Source: DASYHS01 sp035998295 (lineage in GTDB: Bacteria > Pseudomonadota > Alphaproteobacteria > Azospirillales > Azospirillaceae). Taken from it: 23,414 bases of DNA. Positions 1-6,526 of the stretch are shown here, piece after piece. The first letter of the stretch is position 1, and each line of letters opens with the position of its first letter. Location: NCBI RefSeq assembly GCF_035998295.1, contig NZ_DASYHS010000147.1:1-23414 (forward strand). The letters run 5' to 3'. The notes beneath the pieces are model-generated. The model made no database searches. It worked only from the letters and a program-made list of their open reading frames with translations, and was not told where the DNA came from. Position numbers and translations under genes: made by a program.

Positions 1-614
1 GACAGCCCCCACAGCGCGATCAGGGCGGCGACGCGCTGCTCGATGTAGCGGAGCGCGTTGATGACCTTGGTCGTGCGCTGCCCGGTCAGGTCCTGGAAGG
101 AGCATGCGGTGAAGACGTTCATCACCTCGGCCTCGATGCCGGCCGCGACCGCCACCGCGTCCGCCGCCGAGTCCGCCGGTCCGGCGCGCAGCCGCCCCGC
201 CAGGTCGAGGATGCGCTCGGCCGAGGACAGGATCTCCGTCGAGGCATGCTCGGTCGACAGGATGATCGCGTCGAGCTCGTTGGTCGCGGACACGATCCGG
301 TCCTTGCCGGCGCCGGCCGGTTTGATCGCCGCGATCTCCCGCCGCGCATGCGAGATCGACGCGCTCATGTCCTGGAGTTCGTGCCGCAGCACCGCGATTC
401 GCTGGGCGAGGTTGGTGGCCTCGTTCTGCTGGCGCCACTGCTCGCGCAGTTCCCCCAGCAGGCTCCGGACCTCCAGGGCCAGCCCGCCCTGCGCCCGGCG
501 CAGATGCTCGCGCAGGAACGCCCTGCCCCGCGGCGTGCGGGAGATGAATTCCTCGATCTGAAGAAAGTCGGCCTCGGCCAAGTGGACGGCGGCCAAGTGA
601 ACGGCGTCGGTCAT
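1..614 (-). CDS. cheZ: CheZ-type chemotaxis protein phosphatase, C-terminus cut by window edge
   Basis: The minus-strand frame is open from an ATG at 614 down to base 1 (204 codons visible); the stop lies outside the window. CheZ dephosphorylates phospho-CheY in the cytoplasm and so resets flagellar motor signalling. The recognisable part is the motif CSFQDLTGQRTTKVINALRY, which matches the CheZ catalytic stretch: the acid D175 and the glutamine Q179 (DxxxQ) correspond to the Asp/Gln pair that activates water at the CheY active site. The upstream part is rich in heptad-like Leu/Ala/Glu/Arg, as expected for the long CheZ helical hairpin. The start is supported by an AGGGAG ribosome-binding sequence a few bases upstream. 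It is divergent from a cyclic-di-GMP enzyme gene, sharing a 182-base control region. Family is confident; which CheY it serves is unknown because the rest of its cluster is off the window. Confidence 0.85.
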   Translation of the reverse strand, partial: MTDAVHLAAVHLAEADFLQIEEFISRTPRGRAFLREHLRRAQGGLALEVRSLLGELREQWRQQNEATNLAQRIAVLRHELQDMSASISHARREIAAIKPAGAGKDRIVSATNELDAIILSTEHASTEILSSAERILDLAGRLRAGPADSAADAVAVAAGIEAEVMNVFTACSFQDLTGQRTTKVINALRYIEQRVAALIALWGL

Positions 615-796
615 TCCCACTCCCTGGAATATGGCCGGCGCCGCATCGTGGCGCCGCACGCATCGAATGCCATGTCATGCCGCAAACGGGAAGTTGGTGT
701 CAAATTCGTGACCGGAGCGATATTTAGCGCATATTTCATCATGGCTTAATAAAAATACGGCAAAGAATTAGCGGACGCAGGACGCAGGGAAACGCG
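615..796. promoter_or_regulatory. Divergent intergenic region between cheZ and the GGDEF-EAL gene
   Basis: This 182-base gap is clearly more AT-rich than its surroundings, especially 718-775, and must hold the promoters of both divergent genes. On the minus strand a TTGACA hexamer (698-703) is a perfect -35 element, but the best -10 at normal spacing (GCATGA) is poor. On the plus strand the AT-rich tract around 746-761 (TTAATAAAAATAC) could contain a -10, with no convincing -35. A short direct repeat GGCGCCGCA occurs twice near 637-658. No flagellar sigma-28 or sigma-54 element was recognised. Confidence 0.45.
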
Positions 797-3091
797 GTGG
801 CTGACGAGACACGGCCCATACGGTGGCGCAATGCGGCTGTCGGTGCCCTCGCGCGGCACGACTGCTTCGCGCAGGGGACGCTGGCCGACTGCCTGCACCG
901 GATCACCGAGGCGGCGGCCGAGGTGCTCGCTCTGGACGAGGCCGGCATCTGGCTGCTGAGGGACGGCGCCGCCGACCTCGACTGCGTCGACCTCGACTGC
1001 GCCGACCTCTACGACGCCCGGACCGGCCGCCACGGGACCGGCGCCGCCATGGACGCCGCCCGCCACGCCGCCTGCCTCGACGCGCTGCGCACGGAACGGC
1101 CCGCCGCCGGCCGCGCCGGCGTGGCCGGGTCGGTCATCGCGATGCCGGTGTTCCACGCGGGGCGCATCGCCGGGGTGCTCCACTGCACCGACCGCGGCCG
1201 GAGCCGCGACTGGCGCGAGGACGAGGGAACCTTGGCCGCCTCGCTGGCCGACCTCGTCGCCCTGGCGCTGGCCGAGGACGCGCGCCGGACGGCCGAGGCC
1301 GGCCGCTCGCTGATCGAGCGCCGCCTGCAGGTCGCCATGGACGTCACGCGTTCGGCGATCTGGGACCTCGACCTCGTGACCGGCGACGTCTGGTGGTCGG
1401 CGGAGTATTTCGCCATGCTCGGGCTCGATGCCTGCGCGGTCCGCCCCGACGACGGCACCTGGGCCTCGTTGATCCATCCCGGCGACCGGGCGCAGGTGAT
1501 CGGGCAGGCGAAGGCGCACCGTTCGGGCGACGGCACGTTCCTGAGGCAGACCTACCGGATGCTGCGCGCCGACGGCGGCGTCGTCTGGGTCGAGGATGCC
1601 GGCTACCTGGTCCGGGACGCGGCGGGACGCCCGACCCGGTGGACCGGCGTCAAGTCGGACGTCACGGAGCGCATCCGGACCGCGGCGTCCGCGCACAGGA
1701 CCGAGGCGAGCTACCGCAGCCGCCTCGCCCATGCGACGATGCACGACGCGCTGACCGGCCTGCCCAACCGGCACCTGTTCATGGAGCGGCTCGGACGCGC
1801 GCTGGGCCGCGACGGCGCCGCCGGGCCAGCGGGCGTGGCGGTGATCCTCGCCGACTTCGACAACCTGAAACTGATCAACGACAGCCTCGGCCACGCGATC
1901 GGCGACGCGATGGTGGTCGAGCAGTCGCACCGCCTGCTGGAACGCCTGCGGCCCGGCGACACGCTGGCGCGGCTCGGCGGCGACGAGTTCGCGATGCTGG
2001 TCGAGGGCATCGGGAGCCCGTCCGCGGCGCTGGAGCTGGCGGACGCGCTCAGGGCCGCGCTGTGCGTGCCGGTCGGGCTGGAAGGCCAGGACGTCCACAC
2101 CTCCGCCTGCCTCGGCGTCGCCTTCGACGAGGCCGCCGTCGCCGCTCCCGAGGACCTGCTGCGCGACGCCGGCATCGCGCTGCACCATGCCAAGGCGCAG
2201 GGCCGTGGCCGGTGCGCGCTGTTCACCCCGCGGATGGGGACGGAGCCGCGCCGCGTCCTCTGGCTCCAGAGCGACCTCCGGCGGACCCTGGAGAACGGCG
2301 GCCTCCATCTCGACTACCAGCCCGTCGTCGACCTGCAGCACCGCCACCTGGTCGGGTTCGAGGCGCTCGCCCGCTGGAACCACCCCCAGCACGGACCGAT
2401 CCCGCCGTCGGTCTTCATTCCCGTCGCCGAGGACGCGGGCCTGATGCCGCTGCTCGGCGCCCGGGTCATGCGGGACGCCTTCGCGCGGCTGGCGGCCTGG
2501 CAGCGCCGCCTCGCTCCCGGGCACCCGCTGAGCCTCAGCATCAACATGGCGCCGTCGCAGCTCGCCGACCCCGACCTGTTCGCGACCATCGACCGCCTGC
2601 TCGCCGAGACGGGCGCGGACCCGGCCCGCATCAAGATCGAGGTGACGGAAACCTCGCTCGCCGGGGACGCCGAGAGCGCGATCCTGCGCCTGAAGGGCCT
2701 GCGCGAGCGCGGCCTGATGATCATGATCGACGACTTCGGCACCGGCTACTCGTCGCTGGGCCGGCTGCACCGGTTCCCGATCGACGGGCTCAAGATCGAC
2801 CAGAGCTTCGTCAAGCCCCTGCTGATGGACCGGGACAGCGCCACCATCGTCCGCAGCATCGTGGCGCTCGGCAAGGCGCTCGGCCTGTCCGTGGTCGGCG
2901 AGGGCGTGGAGGACGAGGCGTCGGCCCGCGAGCTCGCGCGGCTGGGATGCGACCATGCCCAGGGATACCACTTCGCCCCGCCCCTCCCCGAGGCGGAGGC
3001 CGACACCCTGCTCGGCGCCGGGAAGGACCTCACCGGGATGGGCCTCACCGGGATGGGCCTCACCGGAATGGATCGGGGTGCCGCGGATTGA
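797..3091 (+). CDS. GAF-PAS-GGDEF-EAL cyclic-di-GMP signalling protein
   Basis: A 764-residue soluble sensor enzyme predicted to make and/or degrade cyclic-di-GMP. Domain order: an N-terminal GAF-like domain (about 10-155), a PAS_3-fold domain (about 175-295, with WDLDLVTGDVWWS and HPGDR), GGDEF (about 310-470) and EAL (about 485-745). The diguanylate cyclase motif GGDEF is intact at residues 394-398, and an RPGD inhibitory I-site sits exactly five residues before it. The phosphodiesterase side keeps the EAL triad (522-524), EVTE, DDFGTG (645-650), LKID and GEGVE, so both active sites look competent. No transmembrane segment or signal peptide is visible. The GTG start has AGGGA about six bases upstream. 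The last codons carry a triple 15-base repeat. Its position opposite cheZ suggests a motility or attachment role; that is inference. Confidence 0.9.
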   Translation: MADETRPIRWRNAAVGALARHDCFAQGTLADCLHRITEAAAEVLALDEAGIWLLRDGAADLDCVDLDCADLYDARTGRHGTGAAMDAARHAACLDALRTERPAAGRAGVAGSVIAMPVFHAGRIAGVLHCTDRGRSRDWREDEGTLAASLADLVALALAEDARRTAEAGRSLIERRLQVAMDVTRSAIWDLDLVTGDVWWSAEYFAMLGLDACAVRPDDGTWASLIHPGDRAQVIGQAKAHRSGDGTFLRQTYRMLRADGGVVWVEDAGYLVRDAAGRPTRWTGVKSDVTERIRTAASAHRTEASYRSRLAHATMHDALTGLPNRHLFMERLGRALGRDGAAGPAGVAVILADFDNLKLINDSLGHAIGDAMVVEQSHRLLERLRPGDTLARLGGDEFAMLVEGIGSPSAALELADALRAALCVPVGLEGQDVHTSACLGVAFDEAAVAAPEDLLRDAGIALHHAKAQGRGRCALFTPRMGTEPRRVLWLQSDLRRTLENGGLHLDYQPVVDLQHRHLVGFEALARWNHPQHGPIPPSVFIPVAEDAGLMPLLGARVMRDAFARLAAWQRRLAPGHPLSLSINMAPSQLADPDLFATIDRLLAETGADPARIKIEVTETSLAGDAESAILRLKGLRERGLMIMIDDFGTGYSSLGRLHRFPIDGLKIDQSFVKPLLMDRDSATIVRSIVALGKALGLSVVGEGVEDEASARELARLGCDHAQGYHFAPPLPEAEADTLLGAGKDLTGMGLTGMGLTGMDRGAAD
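3029..3073 (+). repeat. Three tandem 15-base repeats at the 3' end of the GGDEF-EAL gene
   Basis: Three in-frame copies of CTCACCGGGATGGGC (3029-3043, 3044-3058, 3059-3073; the third has diverged at its end) encode LTGMG-LTGMG-LTGMD just after the EAL domain. The unit length is a multiple of three, so copy-number change would lengthen or shorten the tail without frameshift. It lies outside the catalytic fold. Confidence 0.85.
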
Positions 3092-3114
3092 GATGGGTCA
3101 AGGACACGCTCCCT

Positions 3115-3137
3115 AGCCGGCGGTAAGACCGGCTTTG
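3115..3137 (+). terminator. Weak hairpin after the GGDEF-EAL gene
   Basis: AGCCGG (3115-3120) and CCGGCT (3129-3134) pair across an eight-base loop and are followed by TTG after the T that ends the stem. The short stem and short T run make this a weak candidate terminator for the upstream gene. It also sits just before the tetR ribosome-binding site. Confidence 0.35.
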
Positions 3138-3170
3138 CCTGGCAGCCCCAGGCGGAGGGAGTCCCGACCG

Positions 3171-3773
3171 ATGCCGTCACCGATCCAGACCCAGCGTCCC
3201 GTCGAGCGCCTGCTCGCTACCGCGGCGCGCCTGTTCGCCCGCCACGGCATCAACGCGACCGGGATCGACCGCATCCTCGTCGAGGCCGGCGTGGCCAAGA
3301 TGACGCTCTACAACAACTTCGGTTCGAAGGAAGGCTTCGTCCTGGCCGTCCTGGAGCGCACGGCGGCGGCTTGGCGGAACTGGTTCGCCGCGGCCCTGGA
3401 CGCCCTTCCCGGCGGCCCGGAGGAACGCGTCCTCGGCATGTTCGGTGTGCTGGGCGGCTGGTTCGCCCGGGACGACTTCTTCGGCTGCCCGGTCATGAAC
3501 GCCATCGCCGAGAGCGACAAGGACGACGTCCGCCTGCGCCGCCTCGCCGAAGCCCACGAGGAGGCGCTGCGCTCCACGATCCGCGACCTCGTCGCCGGGC
3601 TGGACGCCGAGGCGGCGGATCGAGACGGCCTCGCGTCGATGCTCGTGCTCCTGGTCCGCGGCGCGATCGCGCAGGCGACCCTCGCGCGCACCGCCGATCC
3701 CGCCCGCGCGGCCGCCGAGGCGGCGCGGCTCCTGCTCTCCGGCGTGGCGCCGGAGCGGCGCGGGGCCGCTTAG
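3171..3773 (+). CDS. TetR/AcrR-family transcriptional regulator
   Basis: A 200-residue DNA-binding repressor-type protein. The N-terminal helix-turn-helix is clear: residues from RLLATAARLFARHGINATG through ILVEAGVAKMTLYNNFGSKE follow the TetR consensus (A..LF...G...T....IA..AGV....Y.HF.SKE). The ligand domain contains FGCPVMNAIAE, a pattern common in AcrR-like regulators of oxidative or drug-response genes. The frame can be extended to a TTG at 3135, but the ATG at 3171 is preferred because GGAGGGA lies about ten bases upstream and the HTH then begins at the usual distance. No gene adjacent on the same strand suggests a target: the next gene is convergent. Its inducer and regulon cannot be told from the sequence. 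Confidence 0.88.
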   Translation: MPSPIQTQRPVERLLATAARLFARHGINATGIDRILVEAGVAKMTLYNNFGSKEGFVLAVLERTAAAWRNWFAAALDALPGGPEERVLGMFGVLGGWFARDDFFGCPVMNAIAESDKDDVRLRRLAEAHEEALRSTIRDLVAGLDAEAADRDGLASMLVLLVRGAIAQATLARTADPARAAAEAARLLLSGVAPERRGAA

Positions 3774-3874
3774 AGCGGATCGAGGTTCATCCTGAACCTC
3801 GATCCGCTCCTAATCTGTTGATTATAGATCGGATTCACGCGGACGGGCGTTCACGCCCGCCCGCGATCCGATCT
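3773..3874. repeat. Compound palindromic repeat between tetR and the pentapeptide gene
   Basis: Two adjacent hairpins. The first has perfect 17-base arms (GAGCGGATCGAGGTTCA at 3773-3789, its complement at 3793-3809) around a three-base TCC spacer and begins on the last base of the tetR stop codon. The second spans 3826-3874: outer arms AGATCGGAT/ATCCGATCT and inner arms GCGGACGGGCG/CGCCCGCCCGC with one mismatch, separated by TTCA. The pair lies between convergent genes, so it may end transcription from both sides, but neither stem has a following T tract. The bipartite arrangement resembles interspersed palindromic repeats (REP/BIME-like) of alphaproteobacterial genomes. Confidence 0.7.
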
Positions 3875-3890
3875 AGCCGCCCCTCGTCCC

Positions 3891-5216
3891 TCAGCGCTCC
3901 CGCGCGCCGACGACCTGCGAATCGTCGAGCCGCGTCCCTTCGAGGATCGCCTCGCGCAGGTCCGCCTCGCGCAGGTCGGCGCCCGTCAGGTCGGCACCCG
4001 TCAGGTCGGCGCCGCGCAGCTCGGTCCCGACCATCCGGGCGCGGCGCAGCGACGCGCCGGCCAGGTTGGCCTGCCACAGTCGGGCACGCTCCAGGTTGGC
4101 CGACAGCACGTGGCTGGCCTCGCCCTCGCTGAACCGGACCGCGTCGAGGACGGCGCCCTCCAGGCTCGTCCGCCTCATGAAGCTGCGCCGGAAGATGGCC
4201 GCGCGCAGGTCGCACTCCGACAGGTCGGCGTCGCTCAGGTCGGCCAGGGTGAAATCCGCCAGCGTCAGCGTCGCCCGGGCCATCTTCGCCCCCGTCATCA
4301 CGCAGTTCAGGAAGATGGCGCCGCTCAGGTCCAGGCCGGCGAAGTCGATGCCCGACAGGTCCGTCCCCTTCAGCTCCAGGCGCCGGCCTTCCATGCCGCG
4401 CGTCGCGAGCCAGGCCCGGTGCGCCTCTATCAGCTCGGGCAGGTCGAAGCCCTCCGCCGGCACCGGCTGCGGCAGGTTGCGCGCGGCGCCGCCCGCGGTG
4501 GCGGCGCTGGCCGCGGCCTCGTCCAGCACCGCGCCGAGCAGGTCGGCCCCCGAAAGGACCGCGGACCGCCAGGAGATCCCGGTCAGCACCGCCCCGTGCA
4601 TCACCGCGCCCGAGAAATCCACCTCCGCCAGGTCCGCCCCTTCGAGGACGGTGCCGGTGAGGTTGGCGTTGCGCAGGTCGACGCGCTGGAGCTTCGCGCC
4701 GCCCAGCACGGCGTCCGTGAGGTCGACCTGCATCGCCAGCGTCCCGATGATCCGCGCGCGCGTCAGGTTGGCGCCCTTCAGGCTCGCGCCCACCAGTTCC
4801 GCCGGGGTGTTCTCCAGGGCGATGTGGCTGCCGATCGCCCTCGCGAGCGTGCCCTCGCGGATATTCGCCGCCAGCAGCAGCGCCTCGCTGAGGTCCGCGC
4901 CGCGCAGGCAGCAGCCCCGCAGGTCGGCGCGGCTGAGATCGGCGCTCTGCAGCTGGGCCATGCGCAGGTCGGCCGAGGCGAGTCGCGCGTCGGAAAGGTC
5001 GGCGCCGCGCGCGTCGACGCTGCGCAGCAGCGCCCCCGTGAGCTCGGCGCCCGAGAGGTCCATGCCTGCGAGCGTCAGCCCCGAAAGGTCGTGGAACGCG
5101 AGCATCGCCCGCTCCCCGCCCTTCTGGCCGGCCCGGTACAGGGCATGGCGCGCGGCGACGGCCGTCAGTTCGGCCTGGTCGATGCGCACCCAGGTCGAAG
5201 GTGTGACGACCGTCAT
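3891..5216 (-). CDS. Pentapeptide-repeat protein with two repeat blocks
   Basis: A 441-residue protein dominated by A(D/N)LXX pentapeptides, which fold into a right-handed quadrilateral beta-helix. The start at 5216 (MTVVTPSTWVRIDQ) is chosen because GGAGGA lies six bases upstream; the frame stays open far beyond but only as antisense of the next gene. There are two blocks: residues about 44-240 and about 278-440. Each is preceded by a short helical segment of similar pattern: (D)xAELTAVAARHALYRAGQKGGER then DLSGL in the first, DLPELIEAHRAWLATRGMEGRR then DLSGI in the second. An Ala-rich linker (near 240-262) joins them. No signal peptide or membrane segment is visible. Some pentapeptide proteins mimic DNA and bind gyrase, others act as effectors or scaffolds; nothing here decides the role. 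It ends facing the tetR gene and stands alone on its strand. Confidence 0.85.
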   Translation of the reverse strand: MTVVTPSTWVRIDQAELTAVAARHALYRAGQKGGERAMLAFHDLSGLTLAGMDLSGAELTGALLRSVDARGADLSDARLASADLRMAQLQSADLSRADLRGCCLRGADLSEALLLAANIREGTLARAIGSHIALENTPAELVGASLKGANLTRARIIGTLAMQVDLTDAVLGGAKLQRVDLRNANLTGTVLEGADLAEVDFSGAVMHGAVLTGISWRSAVLSGADLLGAVLDEAAASAATAGGAARNLPQPVPAEGFDLPELIEAHRAWLATRGMEGRRLELKGTDLSGIDFAGLDLSGAIFLNCVMTGAKMARATLTLADFTLADLSDADLSECDLRAAIFRRSFMRRTSLEGAVLDAVRFSEGEASHVLSANLERARLWQANLAGASLRRARMVGTELRGADLTGADLTGADLREADLREAILEGTRLDDSQVVGARER

Positions 5217-5485
5217 GCGCAGTCCTCCGAAAGGGCGGCAGCCTTCGCGCCTGGAAGTCCGGGCTCGGAGATGTCCCGTGGCTCGGGGTCGGCGAAGGTC
5301 GGCTGCATCCCGGGCGTTCCCGTGTCGCCCCATTGTCGGAAAGGGGCCGCCCGAGCGCCAGCGAAAAGTGGTACCCCTCCCGATTTTCGCAGCCGGATCA
5401 GCGCCCGCGTATGGATCGCATTTGTAAGGATCGGGCGGCGGCGAGGCCGCCGCCCGTGTTCGCGGGACCCGTGTTCGCGGGTATG
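5217..5485. other. Intergenic region upstream of the pentapeptide gene with a degenerate repeat
   Basis: About 270 bases with no supported gene. It should carry the promoter of the pentapeptide gene, but no convincing -35/-10 pair was found. The notable element is an inverted pair GCGAAAA (5361-5367) / TTTTCGC (5384-5390) containing GCGAAAAGTGG, described separately as a repeat. The stretch 5429-5485 has short GC-rich direct repeats (GTGTTCGCGGG occurs twice, near 5456 and 5471) just after the end of the hupE-like gene. Confidence 0.5.
5361..5390. repeat. Degenerate alphaproteobacterial interspersed repeat
   Basis: GCGAAAAGTGG followed about a dozen bases later by GATTTTCGC forms an imperfect palindrome with perfect seven-base ends. 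From memory this resembles the widely scattered intergenic element of Rhizobiales-type genomes that reads AGCGAAAAGTGG...CCGGTTTTCGC. The centre here has diverged (TACCCCTCCC). The match is by eye; no alignment was run. Confidence 0.4.
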
Positions 5486-6085
5486 TCAGCCGATCGCCGC
5501 GATGGCGACGCCGCAGGCCGCGCCGAGCACGCCCAGCCCGCGCGCCGCGATCCGGCCAGCGGGGACCGATGCGACCCGCAGCCCCTGCGCGATCGCGATC
5601 CCGGCGCCGTGCAGCAGCGCGGTCGCGATGGCGAAGCCGGCGCCGTAAAGGAGCGGGTTCGCCGCTCCGGGCATCTCCATCCCGTGCGCATGGCCGTGGA
5701 AGGCGGCGAAGACGGCCGTGACCGCGACGGCGCCGGCCAGCGGCAGGCGCGCCTGCAGGGCGAGCAGCACGCCCAGCGCCACGACCGAGCCGGCGATGCC
5801 GAGCTCGACCGCGGGCAGCCCGGTCCCGGCCATGCCCAGGATGCCGGCGCCGACCATGGCCGTCACGAAGGCGAGCGGCAGCGCCCAGGTCGCGCGCCCG
5901 CCGGCCTGGCCCGCCCACACCCCGAGCAGGACCATCGCCAGCAGGTGGTCGAGGCCGCCGAACGGATGGGCGAACCCGCTCACGAAGCCGGCCGCATGCT
6001 CGTGCCCCGCATGGGCCCAGGCGGCGGAAGGCAGCGACGCCGCCACGGCCGCGGCCAGCGCGGCAATCGAAATCTTTCTCGTCAT
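5486..6085 (-). CDS. HupE/UreJ-family metal permease
   Basis: A 199-residue membrane protein of the HupE/UreJ family, thought to carry nickel (or a related metal or cobalamin precursor) across the cell envelope. The N-terminus MTRKISIAALAAAVAASLPSA ending AWA-HAGHEH looks like a cleavable signal peptide exposing a His-rich mature end. The family signature follows directly: HPFGGLDHLLAM (H-P-x-x-G-x-D-H), and later FHGHAHGMEMP, both metal-binding His motifs. Five to six further hydrophobic segments follow. The start at 6085 has AGGAG seven to eight bases upstream; a longer frame to 6280 is Arg/Pro-rich and unlikely. No urease or hydrogenase genes, the usual partners, are in this window, so the metal and its user are unknown. 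Confidence 0.85.
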   Translation of the reverse strand: MTRKISIAALAAAVAASLPSAAWAHAGHEHAAGFVSGFAHPFGGLDHLLAMVLLGVWAGQAGGRATWALPLAFVTAMVGAGILGMAGTGLPAVELGIAGSVVALGVLLALQARLPLAGAVAVTAVFAAFHGHAHGMEMPGAANPLLYGAGFAIATALLHGAGIAIAQGLRVASVPAGRIAARGLGVLGAACGVAIAAIG

Positions 6086-6379
6086 CAATGGTCTCCTGAG
6101 ATCACGTCGCCGTCGCGGACGGGGCTGCTGGTGCCGTCGCCGGATGTTTCGCGCGAGAGTTTCGTCGAGATCGCCGGCAAGGTCAAACCGCACGAAGGGA
6201 CGATCTGAATCGACCGCGGCCGGCAACGTCGTGCCCGGCGCGAAGAGAGAATGCCGCCGGCCATGATTTTTTCCTTGCATTCCTGCGTCAAAAGGCTATT
6301 TCACCGGCCCAGACGCACCCGCACGTGCCTATGGCCCTTCGTGGTTATGCAACGACGTACCGCGTCCTTTTTGGCAGAG
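6086..6379. other. Intergenic region between hupE-like gene and polyamine leader; no supported gene
   Basis: About 290 bases between divergent transcription units. It must hold the hupE-like promoter (minus) and the decarboxylase promoter (plus). Candidate plus-strand elements are TTGCAT (about 6275) and TATTTC (about 6297) with a 16-base spacer, both weak. A minus-strand TTGACG overlaps the same area. Short open frames exist on both strands over 6086-6264: a minus frame from an ATG at 6264 ending in a TGATG overlap with the hupE start, and a plus frame ending at 6208. Neither is recognised and they cannot both be coding. They are discussed as a finding. Confidence 0.4.
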
Positions 6380-6417
6380 CCGGTCAGCCGTGGACCGGTC
6401 CCGAGAGGGAGGTAAGT

Positions 6418-6450
6418 ATGGTTGCCAACCACGAGGCAACGACGCGATAG
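6418..6450 (+). CDS. Ten-codon leader peptide upstream of ornithine decarboxylase
   Basis: ATG at 6418 opens a short frame MVANHEATTR ending in TAG at 6448-6450. It is preceded by AGGGAGGT with GGAGG five bases from the ATG, the strongest ribosome-binding site seen in this window, which is hard to explain unless the frame is translated. The decarboxylase start is about 120 bases downstream, beyond a terminator-like hairpin. The ORF overlaps two alternative stems, so ribosome position would decide which forms. In Escherichia coli a leader peptide (SpeFL) controls the ornithine decarboxylase speF through ornithine-dependent stalling; the peptide here has a different sequence. Function as a sensor is inference. 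Confidence 0.6.
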   Translation: MVANHEATTR

Positions 6451-6498
6451 CGTGAGGGCGGCAGGTCCGCCTCTTCCCGTCAGATCCGATGTCGAGCG

Positions 6499-6526
6499 AG
6501 CGGCCTTCCGGCCGCTGCGGGTTTTT
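6499..6526 (+). terminator. Intrinsic-terminator-like hairpin in the decarboxylase leader
   Basis: AGCGGCC (6499-6505) pairs perfectly with GGCCGCT (6510-6516) over a TTCC loop. GCGGG then leads into TTTTT (6522-6526). Outer bases CCCG (6476-6479) and CGGG (6518-6521) could extend the structure right to the T tract. It lies 44 bases before the decarboxylase ATG, so it can only act as a regulated (attenuation) site, not an end-of-operon terminator. Confidence 0.6.

Larger units (their letters stand above)
6380..6526 (+). promoter_or_regulatory. Structured mRNA leader of the ornithine decarboxylase gene (candidate attenuator)
   Basis: The leader contains an ordered set of elements: a hairpin CCGGTC/GACCGG (6380-6398), a ten-codon ORF with a strong ribosome site, a stem GTTGCC/GGCAAC inside that ORF (6421-6440) that competes with the palindrome TGGTTG-C-CAACCA (6419-6431), a small ACGC-GATA-GCGT stem across its stop codon (6442-6453), a hairpin GGCGG/CCGCC (6457-6471), and a terminator-like hairpin with T5 (6499-6526). 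The coding start follows at 6570. Alphaproteobacterial ornithine decarboxylase genes are known to carry a conserved leader RNA (Rfam 'speF' motif, from Corbino and co-workers). The position fits that family, but identity was not tested. Confidence 0.6.

Noticed and set aside
746..2971. A 741-codon open frame antisense to the GGDEF-EAL gene
   Set aside because: Low-complexity Arg/Ala/Gly/Val-rich product with no motif, opposite a gene whose domains and catalytic motifs are intact. Long antisense frames are expected at this GC content.
3029..3073. Tandem repeat considered as a CRISPR-like array
   Set aside because: Units are 15 bases, directly adjacent with no spacers, and in-frame within a coding gene.
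823..3126. A 767-codon frame on the same strand as the GGDEF-EAL gene, shifted
   Set aside because: Extremely Arg/Pro-rich, no recognisable domain; a frame shadow of the real gene.
4066..5648. Two long plus-strand frames (to about 512 codons) opposite the pentapeptide gene
   Set aside because: Their repeat-like look is the mirror of the pentapeptide coding repeats. No ribosome sites or motifs, and the minus frame has a strong start site.
5217..5918. Upstream extension of the pentapeptide frame to 5918
   Set aside because: The extension crosses the hupE-like gene out of frame and is Arg/Gly-rich; the GGAGGA site sets the start at 5216.
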